This document shows positions 1 to 5,866 of a stretch of DNA of 6,053 bases, piece after piece; the first letter of the stretch is position 1, and each line of letters opens with the position of its first letter. Source of the DNA: JBKHBQ01 sp046542305 (GTDB lineage: Bacteria > Bacteroidota > Bacteroidia > Bacteroidales > 4484-276); the NCBI GenBank assembly GCA_046542305.1, contig JBKHBQ010000245.1, positions 1 to 6,053 of the forward strand, in the 5' to 3' direction. The position numbers and the translations under genes are program-made. The notes under the pieces are model-generated. The model made no database searches and had not been told where the DNA came from. It saw only the letters and a list, made by a program, of their open reading frames with translations.

Positions 1-952
1 CCTGCGCAATTTTTATCTGTTCCTTCACCAAATCCACGCCTACCACCCGCTCTGTAATTGGATGTTCCACCTGAAGCCTGGTATTCATTTCCAGGAAATA
101 ATAATTCAGGTCGTCGTCCACGATAAATTCGATGGTGCCGGCGCCATAATAATTTACTGCTTTGGCAGCCGCCACGGCATGTCTTCCCATCTCTTCGCGC
201 ACCTGCGGGGTCATAATTGGTGAAGGCGTTTCTTCGATCACCTTTTGATGCCGGCGTTGCACCGAACATTCCCGTTCGAAAAGATGAATGGTATTTCCGT
301 GTTTATCTGCCAGTATCTGAAATTCGATATGATGGGGCGAGTTGATATATTTTTCGATGTAAACCGCGTCGTCGCCAAATGAAGCACTGGCTTCAGAGCG
401 TGCAGCACGGATTGCGCCCAGAATCTCTTCTTTCTTTTTCACCAGCCGCATGCCTTTGCCTCCGCCACCGGCAGATGCCTTGATCATTACAGGCAACCCG
501 ATTTCTTCAATCTTTTTTATGGCCAGCTTTTCGTCGATGATCGGTTCGGTAGTTCCCGGAACCACAGGCACACCGGCATCGATCATCCGGTTACGGGCTG
601 TAATTTTATCACCCATGCTGGAAATTGAAAAAGCGGAAGGACCGATAAAAATGATCCCTTCATCTTTGCAACGTTGGGCAAACCTGGCGTTCTCCGAAAG
701 AAAACCATAACCGGGATGAATGGCATCAGCGCCTGATTCCTTTGCTGCATGGATGATTTTATCGATATTCAGGTAACTTTCGGATGCGTGAGAGGCGCCG
801 ATAAAATAGGCCTCATCCGCATAGCGGACATGCATGGAGGTGCGGTCGGCTTCGGAATAAACCGCCACAGACTTTATATCCATTTCCCTGCATGAACGCA
901 TTACCCTGATGGCAATTTCGCCACGGTTGGCAACGAGTACTTTTCTAATCAT
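1..952 (-). CDS. accC: Biotin carboxylase subunit of an acyl-CoA carboxylase (partial, C-terminus off the left edge)
   Basis: This protein carboxylates the biotin of a carrier protein using ATP and bicarbonate, for acetyl-CoA or propionyl-CoA carboxylase, in the cytoplasm. I translated 317 codons from the ATG at 952-950; no stop occurs before the window edge, and about a third of a usual 450-500 residue protein is missing. Visible motifs, in order: N-terminal VLVANRGEIA (6-15), HPGYGFLSEN (79-88), MGDK (113-116), the ATP-grasp glycine loop KASAGGGGKGMR (158-169), QRRHQK with the probable bicarbonate lysine K237, E275, and LEMNTRLQVEHP (287-298) with E288, R292 and E296. An earlier ATG at 956-954 reads into a stop after three codons, so it is excluded. 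No Shine-Dalgarno is seen. The N-terminal wording (VMRSCREM, SEADRT) resembles the Bacteroidota copies I associate with propionyl/methylmalonyl-CoA carboxylase, but the partner genes lie outside the window, so the substrate is open. It reads in the same direction as nadA, 300 bases away, and probably has its own promoter. Confidence 0.96.
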   Translation of the reverse strand, partial: MIRKVLVANRGEIAIRVMRSCREMDIKSVAVYSEADRTSMHVRYADEAYFIGASHASESYLNIDKIIHAAKESGADAIHPGYGFLSENARFAQRCKDEGIIFIGPSAFSISSMGDKITARNRMIDAGVPVVPGTTEPIIDEKLAIKKIEEIGLPVMIKASAGGGGKGMRLVKKKEEILGAIRAARSEASASFGDDAVYIEKYINSPHHIEFQILADKHGNTIHLFERECSVQRRHQKVIEETPSPIMTPQVREEMGRHAVAAAKAVNYYGAGTIEFIVDDDLNYYFLEMNTRLQVEHPITERVVGVDLVKEQIKIAQ

Positions 953-980
953 ACATCACTATAGTTTAGTGAGTTATTTT

Positions 981-1012
981 CAAAGATCTGCAAAGCTAAC
1001 CTATTTTTCAAA
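981..1012 (-). promoter_or_regulatory. Candidate accC promoter (Bacteroidota type)
   Basis: On the minus strand TTTG (1012-1009) is followed 20 bases later by GATCTTTG (988-981). This fits the Bacteroidota -33/-7 pattern TTTG ... TAnnTTTG with one mismatch. A perfect -7 match, TAGCTTTG, lies just upstream at 998-991 but has no TTTG at the right distance. Either would give a leader of roughly 20-40 bases before the accC start. Found by eye from the known consensus; no transcription data. Confidence 0.4.
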
Positions 1013-1033
1013 TGAAAGGTATGGCTATCAAAT

Positions 1034-1049
1034 TGTTATAGCGCTAACA
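1034..1049. promoter_or_regulatory. Operator-like dyad upstream of accC
   Basis: TGTTATAGCGCTAACA has 5-base inverted arms, TGTTA and TAACA, around a core that includes the 8-base palindrome TAGCGCTA. Arms and CG centre resemble LacI/GalR-family operators (compare TGTTAGCGCTAACA), with two extra central bases. It lies about 20 bases upstream of the -33 element proposed for accC, so it could be a regulator site. Assignment to a family is inference; no regulator gene is present here. Confidence 0.3.
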
Positions 1050-1109
1050 GTAAATTATTCCTGAATATCAGCCAGGTAAGTATTTGTTCTTTTTGTTAAA
1101 TATTTTTAA

Positions 1110-1256
1110 ATGACCATATTAATTGGTTCCCGTTGTGGAACTGAGCAAAGGCCGCGTATGCTTTCATTTCCGGATCCCACGCACCGGGAGGTGTCGGGCA
1201 GGCACGGGAAACGGCTTAAGATGCTCAGGAGATACTGCGAACAGATGGAGGTTTAG
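1110..1256 (+). CDS. Doubtful 48-residue ORF in the GC-rich island
   Basis: An ATG at 1110, directly preceded by an in-frame TAA (1107-1109), opens 48 codons ending in TAG at 1254-1256. This overlaps the last bases of the convergent nadA. The product is basic and arginine-rich (for example HREVSGRHGKRLKML at about 28-42), with no motif I recognise, no signal peptide and no Shine-Dalgarno. A second in-frame ATG at 1158 would give 32 residues. In its favour, the GC content rises sharply just after the start, out of very AT-rich sequence. Against it, the same stretch forms a long nested hairpin that explains the composition without translation, and short GC-rich ORFs arise easily by chance. I rate it less likely than the RNA reading. 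Confidence 0.18.
   Translation: MTILIGSRCGTEQRPRMLSFPDPTHREVSGRHGKRLKMLRRYCEQMEV
1141..1228 (+). ncRNA. Candidate structured RNA or palindromic element after nadA
   Basis: This GC-rich stretch folds as one nested hairpin. CTGAGCA (1141-1147) pairs with TGCTCAG (1222-1228), GCCG (1151-1154) with CGGC (1212-1215), TTTCC (1167-1171) with GGAAA (1207-1211), CCC (1176-1178) with GGG (1196-1198), and GCACC (1181-1185) with GGTGT (1190-1194). The loop is GGGA, a GNRA tetraloop. The 5' side has a 12-base bulge (1155-1166). The plus strand is favoured because two G-U pairs and the GNRA loop exist only there. A second small hairpin (GTTCC/GGAAC, 1126-1141) adjoins and shares base 1141. I looked for SRP RNA and 6S RNA signatures and did not find them. 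No T-tract follows on either strand, so it could instead be a nadA 3' UTR structure or a REP-like repeat. Pairing was done by hand, without energies. Confidence 0.33.
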
Positions 1257-2230
1257 ATCAAACCCGCTTTTCTTGAAATCTCCAACATTTTATCAATGGG
1301 TTTCCTGGCCTGTTCGATCACCTCATCCGCCAGGTGAATTTCGGGCATTTCGTTTTTCAGGCAGAGATACAGCTTCTGCATCGTATTCATTTTCATATAC
1401 GGGCAGTCGTTGCACGAGCAGGTTTCGTCGGTGGGCACGATAATAAACTGCTTGTCGGGCGATTCTTTTTGCATCTGGTGAATGATGCCGGTTTCAGTGG
1501 CTACGATATACTTTTTCGCATCATCCTTTTTGGTGTAATTAAGCATGGCTGTGGTTGAACCTACATAATCGGCCAGTTCGAGCACCTGCGCCTTGCACTC
1601 GGGATGCGCAATCAATTTTGCATCGGGATTGGCGGCTTTCAGATTAATAATTGCTTCTGTCGACAGGATATCGTGCACCTCGCAGGTCCCGTCCCAAAGC
1701 ACCATGTTTCTTCCGGTAACGCGATTCACATAGCCGCCCAAATTTTTATCCGGTGCAAAAATGATCTTCTGATCCTTGGGAAACGATTCTACAATTTTCA
1801 CCGCATTGCTCGAGGTGCAAATCACATCCGACATGGTTTTGATAGCCGCCGTACAATTGATGTACGAAATCACAATATGGTCAGGATACTTTTCTTTGAA
1901 TTTTTTGAAATCCTGTGGCGGACAGGAATCTGCCAGTGAACAGCCGGCATCCAGATCGGGAAGCACAACTTTTTTGCCTGGATTAAGTATTTTTGCTGTT
2001 TCGGCCATGAAATGCACACCGGCAAATACAATGATGTCGGCTTCCACTTCAACGGCGCGCTGAGCCAGGCCAAGGCTGTCGCCAATATAATCGGCAACAT
2101 CCTGGATATCGGGAACCTGATAATAATGAGCCAGTAAAACAGCATTTTTTTCTATCTTTAGCTTTTGAATTTCCAGTGCAAGATCGCTGTTTTTTTTCTT
2201 TTCGTTTTTAGCCGTTCCCTGTAAAGTCAT
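1253..2230 (-). CDS. nadA: Quinolinate synthase NadA
   Basis: NadA condenses iminoaspartate (made by NadB) with dihydroxyacetone phosphate to quinolinate in de novo NAD synthesis, using a [4Fe-4S] cluster, in the cytoplasm. The 325 residues are a full length for the family. The three cluster cysteines are all present: C97 in DAGCSLADSC, C212 in HPEC, and C276 in CNDCPYM. Other family signatures are HYYQ (35-38), GDSLGLA (50-56), SYINC (122-126), TSSNA (139-143), FAPDKNLG (158-165), WDGTCEVH (179-186) and the GSTTAM segment (224-229). The ATG at 2230-2228 is the only in-frame ATG after the upstream TAA, and no Shine-Dalgarno precedes it. NadB and NadC are not in the window, so it appears to be transcribed alone or ahead of accC. 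Its 3' end meets the GC-rich hairpin island. Identification is firm; regulation is not visible, as I found no convincing promoter in the AT-rich upstream DNA. Confidence 0.98.
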   Translation of the reverse strand: MTLQGTAKNEKKKNSDLALEIQKLKIEKNAVLLAHYYQVPDIQDVADYIGDSLGLAQRAVEVEADIIVFAGVHFMAETAKILNPGKKVVLPDLDAGCSLADSCPPQDFKKFKEKYPDHIVISYINCTAAIKTMSDVICTSSNAVKIVESFPKDQKIIFAPDKNLGGYVNRVTGRNMVLWDGTCEVHDILSTEAIINLKAANPDAKLIAHPECKAQVLELADYVGSTTAMLNYTKKDDAKKYIVATETGIIHQMQKESPDKQFIIVPTDETCSCNDCPYMKMNTMQKLYLCLKNEMPEIHLADEVIEQARKPIDKMLEISRKAGLI

Positions 2231-2442
2231 AATATTATATAATTTTTTAAAATAATTTTAATAATGATAATATCCTGTTAATTGTGTAGAAAAAAATAAA
2301 CACCTGATACTTGACTTTATCATTTTTAATATTTTGTTAACATTTTTTAAACTTTCTATTATTACCTAACGTATTGAAAAATAAACCATTTTATAAATAG
2401 GCTGTTGATATTTTAAAAGCTTTTCCACCATGTTGATTTCAT

Positions 2443-2467
2443 AAAAAAATCCCTCATTAATGAAGAA
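2443..2467 (-). terminator. Weak intrinsic terminator candidate upstream of nadA
   Basis: On the minus strand, UUCUUCA (2467-2461) can pair with UGAGGGA (2456-2450) around a UUAA loop, a 7-base stem with two G-U pairs. Seven U's (2449-2443) follow immediately. The stem is weak and the surrounding DNA is AT-rich, so chance is a real alternative. If it works, it would end a short minus-strand transcript before nadA. It lies 18 bases after the stop of the unassigned frame at 2748-2485. Confidence 0.3.
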
Positions 2468-2793
2468 CGTTGTTAATTTCCGCTTTAATATCTGGTCACA
2501 AAATCCCTGAATTCCGGCCGGATTTTTCTGGCACGGCAAAAATTGTTGATTTCGCCGGAAATTTTTAGAACTTCGTCACAAAAGTAAACAGATATTGACA
2601 TCCGACTGTTTAAAAATGCAAGTATTTGAAAATGTTCAGGGTAATTTCCAAAGCCGTAAAAGGCATCAGAAAAATCACTTTTTTGGCACCAGCTACTTAC
2701 AATTTTTCGGGGGCTGTTAAAGAATATTAAGATATAGAATGTTAGCACGGATTTCAGGAGCAGAAAGGGCAGATTTAATTCATTCAGCAGAAA

Positions 2794-2823
2794 TTTCAGC
2801 TTCGCTTTTTATGTGTATTTTTG
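2794..2823 (+). promoter_or_regulatory. Candidate promoter of the rpiB-lutB operon
   Basis: TATTTTTG at 2816-2823 is a perfect match to the Bacteroidota -7 element TAnnTTTG. TTTC at 2794-2797, 18 bases upstream, is a 3-of-4 match to the -33 TTTG. Transcription would start near 2830, giving a leader of about 20 bases before the rpiB ATG at 2850. Consensus match by eye only. Confidence 0.45.
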
Positions 2824-2849
2824 GGAACAAATTATTAACAATTACTTAA

Positions 2850-3302
2850 ATGACTGATAATATAAAAATTATACCGATCGGAAGCGATCATGCCGGATTT
2901 AGTTTAAAAAAATACCTCATCGAAAAGTTAACCAAAGAGGGTTATCAACTGGAAGATTACGGAACTTCTTCGGAAGACAGCGTGGATTATCCCGATTACA
3001 TTCATCCGGTAGCTTCTTCGGTAAACAACGGCAAATATGAAAAGGGCATCGTGATCTGTGGCAGCGGGCAGGGGGCCAATATGGTGGCCAACAAATATCC
3101 TGCAGTGCGTTCGGCGCTGTGCTGGGACATCGAACAGGCACAAATCACCCGCAGGCACAACGATGCAAATGTGCTGGCGCTGCCAGGGAGGTTTATCGAT
3201 TTCGATGTAGCTGTGGAAGCTGTGAAGATTTTTATGAATACAGAATTCGAAGGCGGCCGTCATCAGCGCAGAATTGATAAAATATCGGAATTAGCGGAAT
3301 AA
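2850..3302 (+). CDS. rpiB: Ribose-5-phosphate isomerase B
   Basis: RpiB interconverts ribose 5-phosphate and ribulose 5-phosphate in the non-oxidative pentose phosphate pathway; some relatives act on allose or galactose phosphates. The 150 residues match the family's usual length. Visible signatures: GSDHAG (11-16), YPDY (48-51), ICGSGQGANMVANK (69-82) with catalytic-position C70, TRRHNDANVLALPGR (100-114) with H103, and EGGRHQRR (134-141). The cysteine at C70 is the feature of the RpiB/LacAB family that separates it from unrelated RpiA. The start is fixed by a TAA immediately before the ATG; no Shine-Dalgarno is seen. It is the first gene of a probable two-gene operon, 11 bases before lutB. 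The link to lactate oxidation is not obvious, so the pairing may only reflect shared carbon metabolism. The first part of the gene is AT-richer than lutB. Confidence 0.97.
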   Translation: MTDNIKIIPIGSDHAGFSLKKYLIEKLTKEGYQLEDYGTSSEDSVDYPDYIHPVASSVNNGKYEKGIVICGSGQGANMVANKYPAVRSALCWDIEQAQITRRHNDANVLALPGRFIDFDVAVEAVKIFMNTEFEGGRHQRRIDKISELAE

Positions 3303-3313
3303 CCCGATGGCAT

Positions 3314-4699
3314 ATGAACGAACTACACAAAAGATTCATTCATGAATCGGAAAAGATAGCCTTTGATAAGGAGCACCGCCGGAAGATCAATTTCAACATT
3401 TCGAAATATGATGCGGCGGTGGTACAAGGTAAGCGGCAGTATAAGGAACTGGAACTGGCACGGCGCCGTGCAGCCTCCATCAAGCATAAGGTGATCGAAA
3501 ACCTCGACAAGTACCTCAACGAATTCGAAACCCATTTCGAACGCAACGGCGGCAAGGTGATCTGGGCACAAACCGCCGAAGAAGCCATCCGCGAAATCGT
3601 TACAGTATTGAAGAAACATGAGGTGAAGATGGTGGTTAAATCAAAGTCGATGATCACCGAAGAAGTGGAGCTGAATCCAGAACTGGAGAAGGAAAAGATC
3701 GAATCCATCGAAACCGATCTTGGCGAATACATTGTGCAGGTTGCCGGCGAAAAGCCCTACCACATTGTTACGCCTGCCATGCACAAGTCGAAGGAGGACA
3801 TTGCCAGACTTTTCAACGAAAAATTCCAGACTCCGGCGGAAAGCACTCCGGAAGAACTTACCGCCTTTGTCAGGACTAAGCTGCGCGAAAATTTCCTCCA
3901 TGCCGATGCCGGAATTACGGGCGCCAATTTCCTGATTGCCGATACCGGGTCCATTGCCCTTACCGAAAACGAGGGCAACGGCATGTTGTCGTTCTCGCTG
4001 CCGAAGATCCACATTGCCGTGGCGGGCATCGAAAAGATCATTCCTTCCATCCGCGACCTGGACCTTTTTTGGCCGTTGCTGGCCACGCATGGCACCGGTC
4101 AGCACGTTACGGTTTACAATTCCATCGTGTCGGGGCCGCGGCAAAATGGCGAAGTGGACGGCCCGGCCGAAATGTACGTGGTACTGCTCGACAACGGCCG
4201 CTCCAACCTGCTGGCCCACCCCGAACAACGCCAGGCGCTTTCATGCATCAAATGCGGCGCCTGCCTCAATGCCTGTCCGTTGTACAAAAATATTGGCGGC
4301 TACACCTACAACGCCACCTACACCGGTCCGATCGGCGCGGTGATTGCGCCATATTTCAAAGGTATGAAGGAATACAAGCACCTGAGTTTCGCTTCATCGC
4401 TTTGCGGAAAATGCACGGAAGTGTGCCCGGTGAAGATCAACCTGCACGAGTTGCTGCTGAAAAACCGCAGGGATGCAGTACAACAGGGGCATGTGACCGG
4501 GATGGAAAAAACCGCCCAGTACATTGCCAAAAAGGCGCTGCTCAACAGATGGATGATGGATGCCGGCGGGGCAGCCATTAAAAATGCCGGATTGCGGATG
4601 TTTATGAAAAAAGCCTGGGGACCGCGCCGGACGCTTCCCCGCTTTGCCGAAAAATCTTTCAGGCAACTCTGGGAAGAACGAAGAGGAGAGAAAAAATAA
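3314..4699 (+). CDS. lutB: LutB/LldF-type lactate utilization iron-sulfur protein
   Basis: LutB is the large iron-sulfur subunit of the LutABC L-lactate oxidation complex, thought to pass electrons from lactate via [4Fe-4S] clusters. The 461 residues are near the family's usual 470-480. The order is an N-terminal helical segment (1-60), a LUD domain (about 65-300, including ITGANFLIADTGSIALTENEGNG), a ferredoxin-like double cluster region, and a C-terminal LutB-specific segment (about 385-455, ending in a WGPRRTLPRF-type motif). Cluster cysteines are intact: C311, C314, C317 and C321 in CIKCGACLNACP, and C364, C367 and C371 in CGKCTEVCP, separated by the conserved GGYTYN...GPIGAV stretch. The ATG at 3314 is the only suitable start after the rpiB stop. 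No lutA or lutC follows: the next gene is convergent. The gene either works with subunits encoded elsewhere or has a changed role. The middle is clearly GC-richer than rpiB, giving many long antisense frames that are shadows. Confidence 0.93.
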   Translation: MNELHKRFIHESEKIAFDKEHRRKINFNISKYDAAVVQGKRQYKELELARRRAASIKHKVIENLDKYLNEFETHFERNGGKVIWAQTAEEAIREIVTVLKKHEVKMVVKSKSMITEEVELNPELEKEKIESIETDLGEYIVQVAGEKPYHIVTPAMHKSKEDIARLFNEKFQTPAESTPEELTAFVRTKLRENFLHADAGITGANFLIADTGSIALTENEGNGMLSFSLPKIHIAVAGIEKIIPSIRDLDLFWPLLATHGTGQHVTVYNSIVSGPRQNGEVDGPAEMYVVLLDNGRSNLLAHPEQRQALSCIKCGACLNACPLYKNIGGYTYNATYTGPIGAVIAPYFKGMKEYKHLSFASSLCGKCTEVCPVKINLHELLLKNRRDAVQQGHVTGMEKTAQYIAKKALLNRWMMDAGGAAIKNAGLRMFMKKAWGPRRTLPRFAEKSFRQLWEERRGEKK

Positions 4700-4733
4700 A
4701 AAAAAGGGCGGCAACCCCGGGAGGGTCACCGCC
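4691..4733 (-). terminator. Strong intrinsic terminator of the coiled-coil gene
   Basis: On the minus strand, GGCGG (4733-4729) pairs with CCGCC (4711-4707). Inside, ACCC (4726-4723) pairs with GGGT (4717-4714) across a 2x2 internal loop, with a 5-base apical loop. One further C (4706) and then eight T's, an A and six more T's follow, reading from 4705 down to 4691. The T-tract coincides with the last two lysine codons and stop of lutB on the other strand. In the plus direction the hairpin is followed by ATCTATTTGG with no T-run, so lutB termination by the same hairpin would be weaker. Confidence 0.85.
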
Positions 4734-4770
4734 ATCTATTTGGATATTGGTCTTGAAGCCGACGCCTATT

Positions 4771-5751
4771 TTACCTGTTCATAGCTTCCGCTAATCCGGG
4801 ATCCCCGGCGTCTTTTGTAAGGATTACAAGATATTTGCTCTTTTCCCAGAATTTCGCGGGGTCGGTAATCTTAATCATTTCCACTCCTTCGTTGTCCATT
4901 ACCAGTTCGTAGCTGGCCGGGTCGTGGTTGGTAATTACCTCGGCTTTGCGGGCGTTAAGGGTAATACCTTTTACATCACGCTTGTCCATGCTGTTGAATT
5001 TGCCCGGGTTAACCTGTTCCGAAAGCTTTTTTACGGCACCTATTCCAAGTATTCCGCCTTCTTTTTTCACGATATTTTCGTCGCGCAACTCTTTAAAGGA
5101 GCCTACCACAAAGTATACCTTGTTCATTTCGAGGTCGCGTTGCGAAAGTTCCTGCTCCTGGTTGGAAATCATTTCCTCATTCTGAAGTACCCGTTGCTCT
5201 TTTTCATAGAGTTTTCCCTGGATTTCCTCGTTTACTGACTGAACCTCAGCCAGATTGTTCATCAGCGAGTCGCGGGTTGCCTGTAGTGCCAGCAGGTCAT
5301 TCTTATATTGTAAAATACGTGCATTGAGGTCGTTCACTGATTTTTCATATTTTGAAAGCTGGGCATTTTTTCCATCGACGTTTTCGTTGAGTTCAGCGAT
5401 CATCTCATGATTTTTCTCAATCAGCCCCTCGATCATTTGAATTTCGCGGTCGATTCTTTCTTCGGCGCTCATGCCTTCAACGTTCTCAGGGTTGTCGAGA
5501 TTTTCGCGGATCAGCATTTCGCGTTTGCGGATCTCGGCAAGGTTCGATTCGATGTTGTGAAAAGTTTGCACCATGTAAGCATTGGTTGCTTCACGCTCCG
5601 ACTGGTATTCGGCCGTGAGCATTTCATTTTCCTGATGCAGTTCGTAAGCCATGTAGCCGGCTCCAACCGCCGCAACAAACAGCAAACCGATTAAAACGTT
5701 TTTGATGATATGGCTTTTGCGTTGTTTCTTATTATTTTCAACAGTTTCCAT
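4771..5751 (-). CDS. Membrane-anchored coiled-coil protein with Cbp1-like C-terminal domain
   Basis: The exact function is unknown. The 326 residues begin with a lysine-rich cytoplasmic stretch (8-17) and one hydrophobic segment (about 18-36, NVLIGLLFVAAVGAGYMAY). The positive-inside rule puts the rest in the periplasm. Residues 37-210 are rich in E, K, Q, N and L with no prolines except P88, typical of a long coiled coil. Residues 211-312 form a compact C-terminal domain with VYFVVGSFKEL (212-222), GGILGIGAVKKL (232-243), MDKRDVKGI (255-263), and FWEKSKYLVIL (301-311). This pattern recalls Bacteroidota proteins annotated as Cbp1-family collagen-binding adhesins, an assignment I make from memory and with caution; unlike a lipoprotein it lacks a lipobox. 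The start has AAAAAAGGA five bases upstream, and an in-frame TGA at 5787-5785 precludes a longer form. It is monocistronic here, convergent with lutB, ending at a strong terminator. Alternatives are a cell-envelope spacer or a division-related coiled-coil protein. Confidence 0.88.
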   Translation of the reverse strand: METVENNKKQRKSHIIKNVLIGLLFVAAVGAGYMAYELHQENEMLTAEYQSEREATNAYMVQTFHNIESNLAEIRKREMLIRENLDNPENVEGMSAEERIDREIQMIEGLIEKNHEMIAELNENVDGKNAQLSKYEKSVNDLNARILQYKNDLLALQATRDSLMNNLAEVQSVNEEIQGKLYEKEQRVLQNEEMISNQEQELSQRDLEMNKVYFVVGSFKELRDENIVKKEGGILGIGAVKKLSEQVNPGKFNSMDKRDVKGITLNARKAEVITNHDPASYELVMDNEGVEMIKITDPAKFWEKSKYLVILTKDAGDPGLAEAMNR

Positions 5752-5756
5752 GTTGT

Positions 5757-5765
5757 TCCTTTTTT
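5757..5765 (-). promoter_or_regulatory. Shine-Dalgarno-like site of the coiled-coil gene
   Basis: AAAAAAGGA ends five bases before the ATG at 5751. It supports that start, and stands out because the other genes in the window show no such site. Confidence 0.5.
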
Positions 5766-5866
5766 GTTTAAACTCTTGTTTCTTTCAGAGACACATTCTC
5801 ATTTTTTTCTCGGAGGCTTGCTCCATTTTGTTTCCACCTTTTACCAAACCGGTGCCAAAGCGCAAG

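Larger units (their letters stand above)
2231..2849. other. Long intergenic region between divergent nadA and rpiB
   Basis: This stretch holds no gene I can defend. Bases 2231-2450 are extremely AT-rich, with long A and T runs and small palindromes such as AAAAGCTTTT near 2416-2425. Bases 2451-2849 are of more mixed composition and contain the palindrome TCCGGCCGGA (2513-2522), three copies of TGTTrATTTC, a weak minus-strand terminator, and the rpiB promoter at the right end. A minus-strand frame, 2748-2485, starting at GTG, is open for 87 codons. Its product has no recognisable motif or signal peptide, so I do not annotate it as a gene. Its possible relation to a small transcript is given in the findings. 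Confidence 0.7.

Noticed and set aside
450..710. 86-codon plus-strand frame opposite accC
   Set aside because: Antisense to the ATP-grasp core of accC; its proline run simply reflects the glycine-rich loop read backwards.
1141..1228. SRP RNA (4.5S) identity for the GC-rich hairpin
   Set aside because: It has a GNRA loop, and GGATCCGGAA on the other strand recalls part of the SRP motif, but the paired AGCA-type internal loop next to the tetraloop is absent.
1123..1443. 106-codon plus-strand frame across the nadA 3' end
   Set aside because: More than half lies opposite the conserved C-terminus of NadA, and the rest overlaps the hairpin island; no motif.
2231..2450. Replication origin or phage attachment site in the AT-rich block
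   Set aside because: No DnaA-box cluster, no integrase gene and no tRNA nearby; AT-richness alone is normal for intergenic DNA in this phylum.
3641..4228. 195-codon minus-strand frame inside lutB
   Set aside because: It lies wholly opposite a well-identified gene in GC-rich sequence, has no recognisable motif, and is the usual antisense shadow.
4069..4581. 170-codon plus-strand frame inside lutB
   Set aside because: Out-of-frame shadow of lutB; product is arginine- and histidine-rich low-quality sequence, and lutB's cluster motifs fix the true frame.
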